Assembly: GCF_018155095.1 (NCBI RefSeq)
Contig: NZ_NAAI01000006.1
Location: 62,001 to 126,000 of the forward strand
Reading direction: 5' to 3'
DNA from: Bartonella queenslandensis
Lineage (GTDB): Bacteria; Pseudomonadota; Alphaproteobacteria; Rhizobiales; Rhizobiaceae
Length of the DNA: 64,000 bases
A program made the position numbers and the translations under genes. A model generated the notes under the pieces. The model ran no database searches. It saw only the letters and a list, made by a program, of their open reading frames with translations, and had not been told where the DNA came from. Positions 1-8,591 of this stretch are shown here, piece by piece (positions within the stretch are counted from its first letter, which is position 1; each line of letters opens with the position of its first letter).

Positions 1-841
1 CCTACACCGGAAATAAGAGCAATTTTGCTAATAACTGTATCACAACATACCGATTACCAATCATGCGATAGTTTATTAATCTCTCGCTAGGTTTTTTTAA
101 GAAACCACCATCATCACCAATAGCAATTAAAGCTGGGGCTGTTCCTCTAATCCCATCTCCAGGCAGTTCAATGTAAGTTTTAAAGCCGTCTGTATAAACA
201 CGTCTTGGGTACCATTTAATTTTTGGATCACTAATCGTAATACGAAAGTTAAAATCAAGAGCCGCTAAGTTTTGTCCTGTTGGCAGCGTAGTACGGCTCC
301 TATCTGTAGCCGCTTTATAGGCCGCCCAATCTTGATCTGTATCATCCGGATAAATAAAAGAAAGGATAGGAATTGAAGAACTTTGCGTGCTAGCTAGTTT
401 AATCATGTAAGTTCTTCTATCAGTCGTAATAAAGAGATTTGTCGTTAAACCAGCATCCGTAGGCTTTACAACAATATAAGTTGTTTCTTCTGCTCCTGTT
501 CCACTTACGCTAGGACTAATTTTCCACCGTACCGTATCACCGGCATGTAAAGAATTTACAGTTTCACCAGCTTGCAATTGAATCGTACATATTTCTAATG
601 GTGTACAAACCAATGTAGGCAAAGTAGCCCCATAAAGATATTTAACACTACCATCCCCAGAATATATAGGTCGTTTTGGATTATTCTTCCATTGATTTGC
701 TAATTTGATTCCCCATGCCTCCTTATCAGTAAGAGGTATTTTTTGAGGAGAAACAAATTTAACGTTGGGTGATATACCTGTTGCCATAGCTGTTGATATC
801 TTTAAAACAACTAAACTCAAAAAAATAATTTTTTTAAACAT
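1..841 (-). pseudogene. trbG: TrbG/VirB9-like conjugation protein, frameshifted near its C-terminus
   Basis: This is the outer-membrane-associated VirB9 homologue of an RP4-type (Trb) mating channel. A signal peptide is visible at residues 1-21 (hydrophobic stretch ending STAMA), followed by the two beta domains typical of TrbG/VirB9 and the conserved RMIGNRYVV near the end. The open frame stops at positions 2-4, but just upstream (around 41-43) one missing G would restore a TrbG-like ending (DTVISKIALISGVG) that runs off the window. The gene is therefore frameshifted or cut by the window edge. It lies 35 bp downstream of trbF on the same strand, so the rest of a trb operon probably continues to the left. 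TrbG assignment is good; the frameshift is inferred from the family's usual C-terminus. Confidence 0.75.
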
Positions 842-876
842 AAAAACCCCGCTTTACTCATTTACTATGGTTGTTT

Positions 877-1554
877 TTACAGTCTTGATGTCCAAGCAAA
901 TTGCTTAACATACAGTCCTATTGGATTTATCATTATTTGCTGTTCAGTTTTGGGTATTGCTAAAACAATCGTAGCTGTAGCTTGCCAAAGTTTAGTATCA
1001 ATCAGGGCACCTGTCCGCGCTCTTCTGTTTTCAGTCCATTCGATTTGCCAAGTATCGCTAGAAACGGGAACAATTGCATTAACTTGAACTTCTACTGTCT
1101 CATTCGCAGCACGAGAATAGGGATCATTTTGTTTATGATATTCAACAAGCATAGTATAGGCTGGTGATTGTGGTAAAGTCATTGAATATGTTTGATTTAT
1201 AAGGCTTTCTTCTGCTCTCATATCAACGTAAACAGTACGCGCCCCAATTAACCAATTGCGTAATGCCGCCCGAATATGTGTTGCGTTCGGTTTAGCTGCA
1301 ACATTTGCTTTCGATAAATGTGTTACCTCACCCACTGAATTGGTTTGTACAATATAAGGCACGACAGTTTGTTCATTTGTTTTCCAAATGAACGCTCCTA
1401 TTGCTATGGCAGTAATGATAATCATTCCAAAAGTTGCTAAGCGCCAATTATTAGCAGCCTGAACATATTCGCCATACCTTTCCATCCATTCTTTGCGCGC
1501 TATAATATATGGATTAGAGGGTTTATACTTTGTAGAATCTTCAGTTTTCTTCAC
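877..1554 (-). CDS. trbF: TrbF/VirB8-like inner-membrane conjugation protein
   Basis: This bitopic inner-membrane protein nucleates the type IV mating channel. The 225-residue product has the TrbF signature near the start (NPYIIARKEWMERYGEYV), a single membrane segment at about residues 40-60, and a periplasmic VirB8/NTF2-like domain ending in NPIGLYVKQFAWT. The length is normal for TrbF. It heads the visible part of a minus-strand trb operon with trbG directly behind it. The similarity is clearly to the RP4 Trb family and not to the virB8 at 23,267, so the window holds parts of two different mating systems. The reading frame is intact. Confidence 0.85.
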   Translation of the reverse strand: MKKTEDSTKYKPSNPYIIARKEWMERYGEYVQAANNWRLATFGMIIITAIAIGAFIWKTNEQTVVPYIVQTNSVGEVTHLSKANVAAKPNATHIRAALRNWLIGARTVYVDMRAEESLINQTYSMTLPQSPAYTMLVEYHKQNDPYSRAANETVEVQVNAIVPVSSDTWQIEWTENRRARTGALIDTKLWQATATIVLAIPKTEQQIMINPIGLYVKQFAWTSRL

Positions 1555-1693
1555 ACTTACCCCCCAATTTTAAAACTAATTACTATTCTTTAAAGATAAA
1601 TTAACTTTCTTATGAAACATTTTTTTCCTTTTGTGAAGAAAACAATCTTCATTTATCCATAAAATAATTATCTCAAACAAAAAAATTATAATT

Positions 1694-3606
1694 TTAAAGA
1701 AAAAACATACTAACTTTAAATCTCTTTATCTGAAAGATTTTGGATCTTGTTCTTTGTAATTTTAACTTTTTTCCTTTTTTCCAATATCCGGCTTGAATAA
1801 AGCCTCTTTTTGAGATTTCTTTAACAAAAATCTTGTTTAATTCAAAAAGAAGAACGTTTTTTCCCCCAACTTCTCTACGCTCTGTATACTTAAATACAGC
1901 TTCTTCACCTTTCCACATAACATGAGGTAAATTCTCAGCATATTGATCGCGATCTTTTATCCATTCTTGAATTGGATCATTAATGCTATTTTTTTTATGT
2001 CGACTTACTTCATTTTTAATGTCATTAAGAGTAGGATCAGAAAATAAAACGTTCATATCATGAATACCAGCCAATCGTGCAACTTCTTTTTTAAATTCCT
2101 CTGTACCATTTAATATGAGAGGTTGATCTTTAAATTTTTCCATAGCGAGACTTAACGCAATATAAGCAGACCCTGTAGTGAATTTTTGCGCATGAATTTT
2201 CCCTCCAGCATCAATAATGCTCCCTCCATCAATAGTCCTATATAGAATATTTCCATTTCTTAAAAAATAAGGATTTAGATTTTTACGTAGAAAAATACCC
2301 GTTTTCAAAGCCGTTTCCACAGTTAATAAATTATCTGACAAAATAGTTTGACTCTCATTCATGGAATGCAAAACATTCATAGCATCTCTATCACCGATAT
2401 TTGCTTGCTGATGTAACCAATCGAGCCAATTTGGAAACCTAGTTTCTGCCAATTTCCTTTTAATTTTTTCCTGTTTTTTTAAACTCTTGCTGTTTAAGTA
2501 CTTTTTGTAATTTCAATGTATTTCGAAGTGTCGCGCGTGAACTTTTAGGCATTAACTTCAACAAAGAACACTGTTGTTTATACCAAACAAAAATCTCATT
2601 ATAAAAAGCACGCTTTTGTATCGGTAATGCTTGATATTTTCTCTGGTGTTCTATTTTACTTATCTTTTTCTGCTCTTCATACCGAGAGTATAAAAGGGTC
2701 TTAGCTTTACTTTTTTTCCATAGGGAAATGGTGCATATCGTTTATGTTCTGCTGTCTTGACGTCTTTATAAGGACCAAGTTTTTTCAAGAGAAGATAAAG
2801 ATAATCCTCTATCACAACTACTAGCTTTCACCCATAAATCAAGATCGGGAGATCCTATGACTAATCCATTTCCTCTTTTTTATAACGAGACCATGAGCGG
2901 CAAAACTTTCATGAAGTTTTGACCAATCTGTAAAATTAAATTCTTTAATTATGCCTCTCACATATGTTGTGAGAGATTCTATACCTGTTCTGTATTCAAA
3001 ATCTTTTCTTTTTTCCTGTTTCGTATTTCCAATATCGTCGACTTCATCTTCAAGAGACTGTTTTTCGTTCCCATGTGGCGTATTGATCAAATTATATTCC
3101 TGTTCAATTTTTTGACAGGTTTTCATAAGTGTACGTTTATCGAAAAAAGGTTCATGATTACGAAAATTTTCGGAATTTATTTTATTAATGGCAATGTGAA
3201 TATGGAGATTATCTGTATCTTTATGGATAGCTGAAATCCGTTGATGATTTTCATAACCTAATGCTGCACAGAACTTATTTTCAATTGCATAAAGTGTTTC
3301 TTTATCTGGAATTTTTCCAGCTGGAAAAGATAACACTAAATGATATGTTTTATCAGTCTTTGATTTTTTATTTTGATCTTGAGTTTTTAAAATAAACTCT
3401 GTTGCCATAACTGGATCGTCCGTATGGCAATTTGTAACTCTTACTGATGCTACCTTTTTACTGTTTTGTATATTGCTATCAAGTATGTAATCAGATGTAA
3501 GTTTCCAATCTCTTGGCAAAACCCCACCATCCAAATCCATAATATAACGAGCCAATCGCGCTATATTTGATGTTGATTTTTTTCTTTCAATACGTTTAGC
3601 AATCAT
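1694..3606 (-). pseudogene. traI: TraI/MobA-type relaxase (MOBP) broken by four A-tract indels
   Basis: This was a conjugative relaxase that would nick and bind oriT. The N-terminal open part (2839-3606) has the candidate catalytic Tyr near residue 21 (ARLARYIMD) and the metal-binding HxHxxxN motif (NLHIHIAINKI). The C-terminal open part (1694-2452) resembles the LPD7-type domain found at the end of TraI proteins. Between them the coding sequence is still readable if four homopolymers are corrected: T6 at 2876-2881 to T5, T6 at 2780-2785 to T5, T7 at 2711-2717 to T8, and T7 at 2474-2480 to T6. The repaired reading is continuous, with no other stop. The start overlaps traJ by 4 bp. Decay looks very recent, or the gene is read through by slippage. 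Confidence 0.85.
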
Positions 3607-3932
3607 AAAGTGGATATTTTTTCAAAAATTTGTTTTTGGAGTGCACGAAAATCCACCATCATTTGATTTATATCTTTTGGCGCTCCACCTTTTCCATTAT
3701 TTGTAACTAACCATAATTTTAATAAGCCTGCTACTCTACCTAAATCACCCTGGAACTTAGTTAAATCTTTTACTACCTCATAATCTATATTAGCTTTTAC
3801 AGGTTCAAGCTGTCCAGTGGTACGTAGATAAGTGGAAATCGATAAACCCGTCTGCTTGGCATTTTCTTCTATGCTTTCCTTTTCTTCAAATGCGCACCAA
3901 ACACTTAATCTATATTTTCGTGGTCGTGTCAT
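3603..3932 (-). CDS. traJ: TraJ-like oriT-binding relaxosome protein
   Basis: This small protein begins MTRPRKYRLSVW and has a ribbon-helix-helix-like N-terminal part followed by a helical region, as in RP4 TraJ and related mobilisation proteins that load the relaxase on oriT. The chosen start (3932) has the ribosome site AAGAGGA 5-6 bases upstream; the frame is open to 3959 but without a comparable site. The stop overlaps the traI start by 4 bp, which indicates translational coupling. The oriT candidate lies directly upstream, as in IncP plasmids. The gene is intact, unlike its partner traI. Confidence 0.8.
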   Translation of the reverse strand: MTRPRKYRLSVWCAFEEKESIEENAKQTGLSISTYLRTTGQLEPVKANIDYEVVKDLTKFQGDLGRVAGLLKLWLVTNNGKGGAPKDINQMMVDFRALQKQIFEKISTL

Positions 3933-4008
3933 TTTTATCCTCTTAAATTGCGGTAGCAATCAAACCTCGTAGAGCAAGATACGTTGAGCATTTATGCGAA
4001 TAAGTTGA

Positions 4009-4050
4009 GTAATGTAGTTGCGTGGTCCTACATTACACATCTTGCCATTT
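4009..4050. other. Candidate IncP-like origin of transfer (oriT)
   Basis: A perfect 9-bp inverted repeat (4009-4017 and 4028-4036, arms GTAATGTAG/CTACATTAC) with a 10-base loop is followed by CATCTTGCC at 4038-4046. This matches the layout of P-type origins, in which the TraJ-binding inverted repeat stands just ahead of a nic site of the form ATCCTG/C. The likely nick would be between 4044 and 4045. The site sits between divergent traJ-traI and traK-traL-traM, exactly where RP4 keeps its oriT. Confidence 0.7.
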
Positions 4051-4184
4051 TCCCATTTTCTGAAAGAAAAATTTTTCTAAAACTTACCAAAATATTTCTT
4101 TAATTGACAATAATAACCATTTTTTGTAAAAATTTGATAAGTTTTGTAAAGTTTTTGAAAATTCTATAAAAATATGGAAAGTTA

Positions 4185-4496
4185 ATGAAACAAAAAACTA
4201 AATGGGGACAAATGCGAATAGTCTTTATAGCCAACAAAGATTTAATTCTAAAATCTATTGAAGAAGGGTATTCCCTAAAAGAAATTTTAAGAAAAAATCC
4301 AAATTTAAATATTTCATATGATGCCCTAGCATCATATGTGCGGAAATATTTTAGAAAAAATCTTGAGAGGGCTTCATCAGATTTATCAGTAAAAACTGAA
4401 TCCAAAGAAGCTACTTCTGCTAATCCTATTACGACAAAACAAAAATCACGTACATTTATACACGATACAAACAAAAAATTAGAGGATATGATATGA
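4185..4496 (+). CDS. traK: TraK-like oriT accessory DNA-binding protein
   Basis: The 103-residue product resembles the TraK family of IncP-like transfer regions: a short helix-turn-helix-like section (SLKEILRKNPNLNISYDALASYVRKYFRK) and a basic tail. In RP4, TraK bends DNA at oriT. It is the first gene of traK-traL-traM, reading away from oriT, and its last bases overlap the traL start by 4 bp. Identification rests on both context and the SYVRKYF-type motif; the N-terminus is somewhat generic. Confidence 0.75.
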   Translation: MKQKTKWGQMRIVFIANKDLILKSIEEGYSLKEILRKNPNLNISYDALASYVRKYFRKNLERASSDLSVKTESKEATSANPITTKQKSRTFIHDTNKKLEDMI

Positions 4497-5218
4497 CAAA
4501 TATTCACATGACCTTACAAGGTAAAGGAGGAGTAGGAAAATCCTTTGTAGCTAGTCTTGTGATGCAATATTTACTCGAAAACAAAATAAACGTAAAAGGT
4601 ATAGACACTGATCCTGTTAATCAAACTTTTGCTAACTATAAAAATTTTAATGTAAAACATTTAAAACTTCTCGAGCAAAGTGTAATTATTCCACGTAATT
4701 TTGATGCTCTTATGGAAGAATTGCTTAATTCTAATTGCCAATATGTTATTGATAATGGAGCTACAACATTTTTACCCCTAGCCTATTATTTAAAAGAAAA
4801 CGAAGCTTTTGATATATTAGCCACTGCTAAAAAAAATGTAATTATTCATACAATTATCACTGGTGGACAAGCATTAGCCGATACATTATCTGGATTATTT
4901 TCTATATGTACCCAAATTCCACAAACAGCAAATATTGTGGTGTGGAAAAATGAATTTTTTGGACCCATCACAGCCAATGGAAAAAACTTTGAAGAAATGA
5001 AAATATTTGAAGAAACTAAAGAAAGAATTTCAGCTATTATTACAATTCCACAGCAGACATCGAGCACTTTTGGTGAAGATATCAAAACAATGCTTGATAA
5101 AAAACTAACCTTTAATGAAATTACAAATTCAAATGAATTCAGTATTATGGCTAAAAGCCGATTAGCACGTGTAAAAAATATGTTATTTAATCAAATAGCT
5201 ATTATTCCAGGAATATAA
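4493..5218 (+). CDS. traL: TraL-like P-loop ATPase of the transfer region
   Basis: This 241-residue ParA/MinD-fold ATPase has a deviant Walker A motif near residues 9-18 (GKGGVGKSF), a DTDP motif and an IDNG motif in place of the usual Walker B. These and its position between traK and traM fit TraL of IncP-like plasmids, a helper protein of conjugation of unsettled function. The start overlaps traK by 4 bp and the stop is one base before the traM start, so the three genes form one operon. The frame is intact. Confidence 0.8.
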   Translation: MTNIHMTLQGKGGVGKSFVASLVMQYLLENKINVKGIDTDPVNQTFANYKNFNVKHLKLLEQSVIIPRNFDALMEELLNSNCQYVIDNGATTFLPLAYYLKENEAFDILATAKKNVIIHTIITGGQALADTLSGLFSICTQIPQTANIVVWKNEFFGPITANGKNFEEMKIFEETKERISAIITIPQQTSSTFGEDIKTMLDKKLTFNEITNSNEFSIMAKSRLARVKNMLFNQIAIIPGI

Positions 5219-5219
5219 A

Positions 5220-5690
5220 ATGTCCATTGATATTGATGCCATTAGACAAAAAATAGCTCTAGAATTTAATCAATTTATTCCACCAAATGATCCAATTCTC
5301 ATGACTGTTTTTTTGTCTGATACAGTATTAAATTCAGCTTTAAAAACACTTCGTGAACATCAAAATCAAATAGTTAATTACATTTTAACTGCACGTAATG
5401 ATATGGTAGAGGAGGAAAAAAAAGCAGCTGGTAAATTAATAACTGAAGCAGCCGTATATATACAAAAAGAAATAAACGAAGAAGTACAGAAAAACTTAAA
5501 TTCCATTTCTGAACAAATGAAATCATATGAACTATCATTATCCAAAATACCTACCATAAAATCGAATGTAGATGAAAAAATGGAAATATTTTTTAAAAAA
5601 ATCAGAAATTACATGATATTCATAGGAGCTAGTTTGTTAGCAAATATTCTCGTCTTTTTTACTCTTATAATCCATTATTATCTACATTAA
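5220..5690 (+). CDS. traM: TraM-like transfer protein with C-terminal membrane anchor
   Basis: The 156-residue product has a long helical, partly coiled-coil middle (about residues 35-120) and one C-terminal membrane helix (about 131-153). This architecture and its place as third gene after traK and traL fit the TraM component of RP4-like relaxosome operons, which is poorly characterised. The sequence alone would not name it; the operon does. The start follows the traL stop after one base. Confidence 0.65.
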   Translation: MSIDIDAIRQKIALEFNQFIPPNDPILMTVFLSDTVLNSALKTLREHQNQIVNYILTARNDMVEEEKKAAGKLITEAAVYIQKEINEEVQKNLNSISEQMKSYELSLSKIPTIKSNVDEKMEIFFKKIRNYMIFIGASLLANILVFFTLIIHYYLH

Positions 5691-5774
5691 TAAATTTAAA
5701 AACAGGCGCCCCCACGCGCCCGTATCTTTTATTTTATTGTCTTTTTTGACATTTTTTATAATATTTTCAAAAGG

Positions 5775-5865
5775 CTTGTTATTCCTTCGATAAACGCGGA
5801 TCTGATGTCATGATTTTGGTGAGCGTACGGAGAGTTTGAGAGGCCGTAGCCTCTCATTAAAAAAT
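5775..5865. repeat. Dispersed repeat R, copy 1
   Basis: This stretch of about 90 bp contains a CGATAAACGCGG core, TGATGTCATGATTTTG, and a terminal hairpin GAGAGG...CCTCTC followed by ATTAAAAA. Related copies are at 12,628-12,716, 54,942-55,022 and 55,640-55,715. Copies 1 and 4 stand directly upstream of Brt-like leaders. The hairpin plus A/T run could act as a terminator. No protein is evident. Confidence 0.7.
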
Positions 5866-5929
5866 AAATTTTGTAAATAGAAATTATTCTTATTGCTAAT
5901 CTTCCAAGATTATCTTATCAAGAAGAGTT

Positions 5930-6130
5930 ATTGGTTATCTACGCAATGATCAATAAGGGATAGTGAACCCTAAGTTTTCAAAAAATTAACTCACTATGTG
6001 AGTGTTCCCGGATTCCGGGAGATTTTGTTATGTCCAAGTGCAATAGCACTAAAAGCAAAATGCTGATGAAAACTCAGTACTTCACTACTCCCGGAATACC
6101 ATGCGAGGGCGCTCGCAACTGGAGGGGGTG
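5930..6130 (+). ncRNA. Brt-like leader RNA upstream of an XRE regulator
   Basis: This is the first of four related structured leaders in the window. Visible pieces in order are a hairpin around the ACGCAATGATC segment, an imperfect palindrome CCCGGATTCCGGGAG, a stretch GTCCAAGTGC...GCACTAAAAGCAAAA, a CTCCCGGAAT element complementary to the palindrome, and a hairpin GCGAGGGCGCTCGC just before the ribosome site. This layout matches what is known of Bartonella regulatory transcripts (Brt), small RNAs of about 200 nt encoded immediately upstream of small helix-turn-helix genes. Ends are estimates. Confidence 0.65.
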
Positions 6131-6134
6131 CAAA

Positions 6135-6491
6135 GTGCAAACCAGAAATCAACATGTAAATGACTTATCTGTAGGCAAAAAAATTCGCCTCAGAAGAGAA
6201 ATATTAAAAATGTCTCAACAAAAATTAGGAGACCTCTTAGGAGTAACCTTCCAACAAATCCAAAAATATGAAAAAGGCTTAAATCGCGTAGGAGCTGGAC
6301 GTTTACAGCAAATTGCTGACATACTCGATGTTGATATCTCCTTTTTTTATGCCGATATTTCCAAAAAAAGAAATTTTTCATACCATTATGATGAAGGAAT
6401 TTCCTGTAAAGAAGAATACTTCCTTTTAAAAGGTTTTAGACAACTTAATTCTAAAAAACAGAAAGCAATTTTGTGGTTAATTGCCGAATAG
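6135..6491 (+). CDS. XRE-family DNA-binding regulator (Trp-like) behind a Brt leader
   Basis: This 118-residue regulator has a helix-turn-helix at about residues 14-70 (IRLRREILKMSQQKLGDLLGVTFQQIQKYEKGLNRV) and a short C-terminal part. The GTG at 6135 is preferred: it aligns with the ATG of the two paralogues at 55,996 and 58,728 and follows GGAGGGGG. The frame is open further upstream only because the leader RNA lacks stops. It lies inside the integrated plasmid region, between the tra genes and the par genes, which makes it a mobile copy of a family better known from the chromosome. Confidence 0.8.
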   Translation: MQTRNQHVNDLSVGKKIRLRREILKMSQQKLGDLLGVTFQQIQKYEKGLNRVGAGRLQQIADILDVDISFFYADISKKRNFSYHYDEGISCKEEYFLLKGFRQLNSKKQKAILWLIAE

Positions 6492-6573
6492 AATAAAAAG
6501 TTTGGAAAACAGTATAAAACGCTTTAACCATTTGATAAATAAGCACCTTAATTATAAAAAAATTAAATATTTA

Positions 6574-6592
6574 TTACGTATTTTGTACGTAA
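6574..6592. promoter_or_regulatory. Palindromic operator or centromere site, copy 1
   Basis: The perfect palindrome TTACGTA-TTTTG-TACGTAA lies in an AT-rich stretch just beyond the 3' end of the small gene at 6607-6930. The same site recurs at 7741-7759 upstream of parA and at 8695-8713, with a half site at 7689-7695. Repeated palindromes bracketing a ParA operon suggest binding sites for the partition or repressor protein. Confidence 0.55.
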
Positions 6593-6606
6593 ATAATAAA
6601 TATTTA

Positions 6607-6930
6607 TTATTTATTTTGTATGTAATTATTATTTACATAAGCTTGAATAAGACGATTAAGAAAATCACCACCATCTTCATTAAGTTCATCCGCTAAAGAC
6701 CAAAAACTGTCTTTTACTTCTGGTTCAAGTGCCAGTGTTAATCGTGCTGTTTTTAAACTACGTCGTCTGCGTCCACTACCACGTTTTAGTTCTACGCCAT
6801 GACGTGTCGTAAAACCATTATTTTGACTTATCTTACCTAATTCTTTTTCATCTACTTTTACTTTCTGTGCTTTTGTAAACGGTTGTAAATTTTCAAAGTT
6901 TGGTAATGGAATTTCAGCTCTTTTTGTCAT
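6607..6930 (-). CDS. Small partner of ParA, probable DNA-binding partition protein
   Basis: The 107-residue protein has a basic centre (RGSGRRRRSLKTARLTLALEPEVKDSFWSLADEL) that looks like a ribbon-helix-helix domain, as in CopG/ParB-substitute proteins of small partition loci. Its start overlaps the stop of the ParA gene by 4 bp. Repeated palindromes lie on both sides of the pair. The function, centromere-binding adaptor and autorepressor, is inferred from the fold guess and from context; no specific family was recognised. Confidence 0.6.
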   Translation of the reverse strand: MTKRAEIPLPNFENLQPFTKAQKVKVDEKELGKISQNNGFTTRHGVELKRGSGRRRRSLKTARLTLALEPEVKDSFWSLADELNEDGGDFLNRLIQAYVNNNYIQNK

Positions 6931-7637
6931 GCTACTTTATCCTTTAATAAATTTTCATTATCCAATACTTTCACAACAGCATTAGCAAAAACCGTTGCAT
7001 TTTCTTGTGCTGCTTGAGGATTACTCACATCGGCAGATGTTAAATCAAAAAGTGATCCTCCTATCTGAAAAATAGCACTAAAAGCTCCTCTTTCAGTTAA
7101 TGAAGCAGGTAAAATAGGAAGATTAGCTTTTTCTAACGTTTTCTCTATATGCTGTCCTTCGCGACTGTTTAAGGTATTGGTCATAGAAAATACGATACGA
7201 AAAGGTATTTCTCTTTTAAAAAACTGACTCTGCTGTTTTATTAAAGCAATGATCTTTCCTATCTGATCTCCATCAAGTTGCTTTTTTCTCATAGGAATTA
7301 AAACTAAATCGGCTCTCCCTATAGCAAAAGAAGCTGCAAGATTAGCAGAACCTTCAAGATCAACAATAACAAATGGAAACTGCTCTACAGCATCATCAAT
7401 GCAAGAAACAATATTCTGTTCTGTAATATTTCCAGAAACTTCTATATTTGGTGGCATTGTATCATTTGGTGGCATTGTATCTACAGATCTTTCCATCCAT
7501 GTCACAAGTGGTTGATTTGGGTCTGCATCAATTAATTTCACTTTAGATCCAGCTTTAGCAAAAACGTTAGCTAATACTAATGCCATTGTGGATTTTCCAA
7601 CACCACCTTTTGTTGAACACATAGTAATTACAGGCAT
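6927..7637 (-). CDS. parA: ParA-family partition ATPase
   Basis: This 236-residue ATPase of plasmid segregation has a deviant Walker A at residues 9-17 (TKGGVGKST), the DADPNQP motif near 39-45, and a Walker B (FVIVDLEG) near 89-96. There is no N-terminal helix-turn-helix, so it is of the short type Ib/VirC1-like group that relies on a small partner for DNA binding. A 10-bp inverted repeat stands directly upstream of the start (7649-7674). A degenerate copy of its first 17 or so codons lies 1 kb away at 8592-8643. The frame is intact. Confidence 0.85.
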   Translation of the reverse strand: MPVITMCSTKGGVGKSTMALVLANVFAKAGSKVKLIDADPNQPLVTWMERSVDTMPPNDTMPPNIEVSGNITEQNIVSCIDDAVEQFPFVIVDLEGSANLAASFAIGRADLVLIPMRKKQLDGDQIGKIIALIKQQSQFFKREIPFRIVFSMTNTLNSREGQHIEKTLEKANLPILPASLTERGAFSAIFQIGGSLFDLTSADVSNPQAAQENATVFANAVVKVLDNENLLKDKVA

Positions 7638-7648
7638 TAAGATATTCC

Positions 7649-7674
7649 TTATTTAGTGAATAAACACTAAATAA
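7649..7674. promoter_or_regulatory. Inverted repeat upstream of parA
   Basis: Perfect 10-bp arms TTATTTAGTG/CACTAAATAA are separated by AATAAA, 12 bases upstream of the parA start. An almost identical copy lies at 8654-8679 within the duplicated parA upstream region. The position suggests an operator over the promoter. Confidence 0.55.
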
Positions 7675-7740
7675 ATATCATTTATTTATTACGTATTTAT
7701 TAAAATAATAAATAATTACAATTTATTTTATGAATATTTA

Positions 7741-7759
7741 TTACGTATTTTATACGTAA
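7741..7759. promoter_or_regulatory. Palindromic operator or centromere site, copy 2
   Basis: TTACGTA-TTTTA-TACGTAA, differing from copy 1 by one base of the spacer, lies about 100 bp upstream of parA. The surrounding A/T-rich bases (AATATTTA...TAATAAATATTTA) are conserved in all copies. Confidence 0.55.
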
Positions 7760-7908
7760 ATAATAAATATTTACAAATTTTAAATTAGGTGCGTACATTC
7801 CGGTATGCATATGCAAACGAGTTCATTCTTCAACTTCTTTTTTAAAAGTAATTGATTTTTACATTACTTTGATATATATTGGATAATTATATGTAAGAGG
7901 AGTTTTCT

Positions 7909-8160
7909 ATGTCTTCATTAACTGTTACAGCAAAAGGACAAATTACGCTGAAGCGGGATTTACTACAACACCTTGGTGTTAAACCAGGTGAAAAGATTGA
8001 CTTTGATAAACTACCAGGTGGCGAACTTCGTATAAAAGCATCACAGCCTACAATAACAATAGAAAGCTTTATTGGACGATTTTCTGGAAAACTAAAAAAA
8101 CCACTAACCATTGAAGAAATGAACGAAATTACGGCTTCTAGTTGGGCTGGAAAAAAATGA
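7909..8160 (+). CDS. vapB: AbrB/MazE-type antitoxin
   Basis: The 83-residue protein starts MSSLTVTAKGQITLKRDLLQHLGVKPG, the classic swapped-hairpin AbrB DNA-binding fold, and has a C-terminal segment that would wrap the toxin. It begins after AGAGGAG and ends overlapping the start of the PIN-domain gene by 4 bp. It would neutralise VapC and repress the operon. The pair is bracketed by a duplication of the parA 5' region. Confidence 0.85.
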   Translation: MSSLTVTAKGQITLKRDLLQHLGVKPGEKIDFDKLPGGELRIKASQPTITIESFIGRFSGKLKKPLTIEEMNEITASSWAGKK

Positions 8161-8555
8161 AGATTTCTGTAGATACAAATGTTCTAGCTCGTGCTATTTT
8201 ACAAGATGATAAAAAGCAAGGGGAAGTAGCAAGTAAAATTTTAAGAAAAGCTTCTCTAATAGCTATTTCTTTACCTTGTCTATGCGAACTTGTTTGGATA
8301 CTTCGTCGAGGTGCAAAATTATCAAAAGAAGATGTAGCTGGAATGTTAAGAGATCTGCTAGCAACCAGTAATGTAGTGATGAATCGACCAGCTGTTGAAG
8401 CAGGGCTTGCTATTCTAGAGACTGGTGGAGACTTTGCTGATGGAATTATAGCTTATGAAGGTAATTGGCTAGGCGGCGAGACATTTGTTTCGTTTGATAA
8501 ATTAGCAATCGACCTGTTAAAGAAAAACGGAAAATCAGTAAAACTCCTTTCTTAA
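8157..8555 (+). CDS. vapC: VapC-type PIN-domain toxin
   Basis: This 132-residue PIN-domain ribonuclease toxin begins MKISVDTNVLARAILQDD, giving the first catalytic Asp in SVDTNVL; further acidic residues are in LCELVW, FADGIIAY and SFDKLA, the expected order for the PIN active site. The ATG at 8157, inside the antitoxin stop, is chosen over an upstream TTG at 8142. The gene is intact, and together with the antitoxin makes a complete addiction module on the integrated plasmid. Confidence 0.85.
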   Translation: MKISVDTNVLARAILQDDKKQGEVASKILRKASLIAISLPCLCELVWILRRGAKLSKEDVAGMLRDLLATSNVVMNRPAVEAGLAILETGGDFADGIIAYEGNWLGGETFVSFDKLAIDLLKKNGKSVKLLS

Positions 8556-8591
8556 TGAGTAAGCTAATACCTATAAAAGAACAAGCTATAG

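Noticed and set aside
6030-6134. N-terminal extension of the XRE regulator through the leader
   Set aside because: The paralogues show that this stretch is the conserved structured leader; GTG at 6135 lines up with the paralogues' ATG and has the ribosome site.
8142-8156. TTG start for vapC
   Set aside because: The ATG at 8157 overlaps the antitoxin stop and gives the standard PIN-domain N-terminus.
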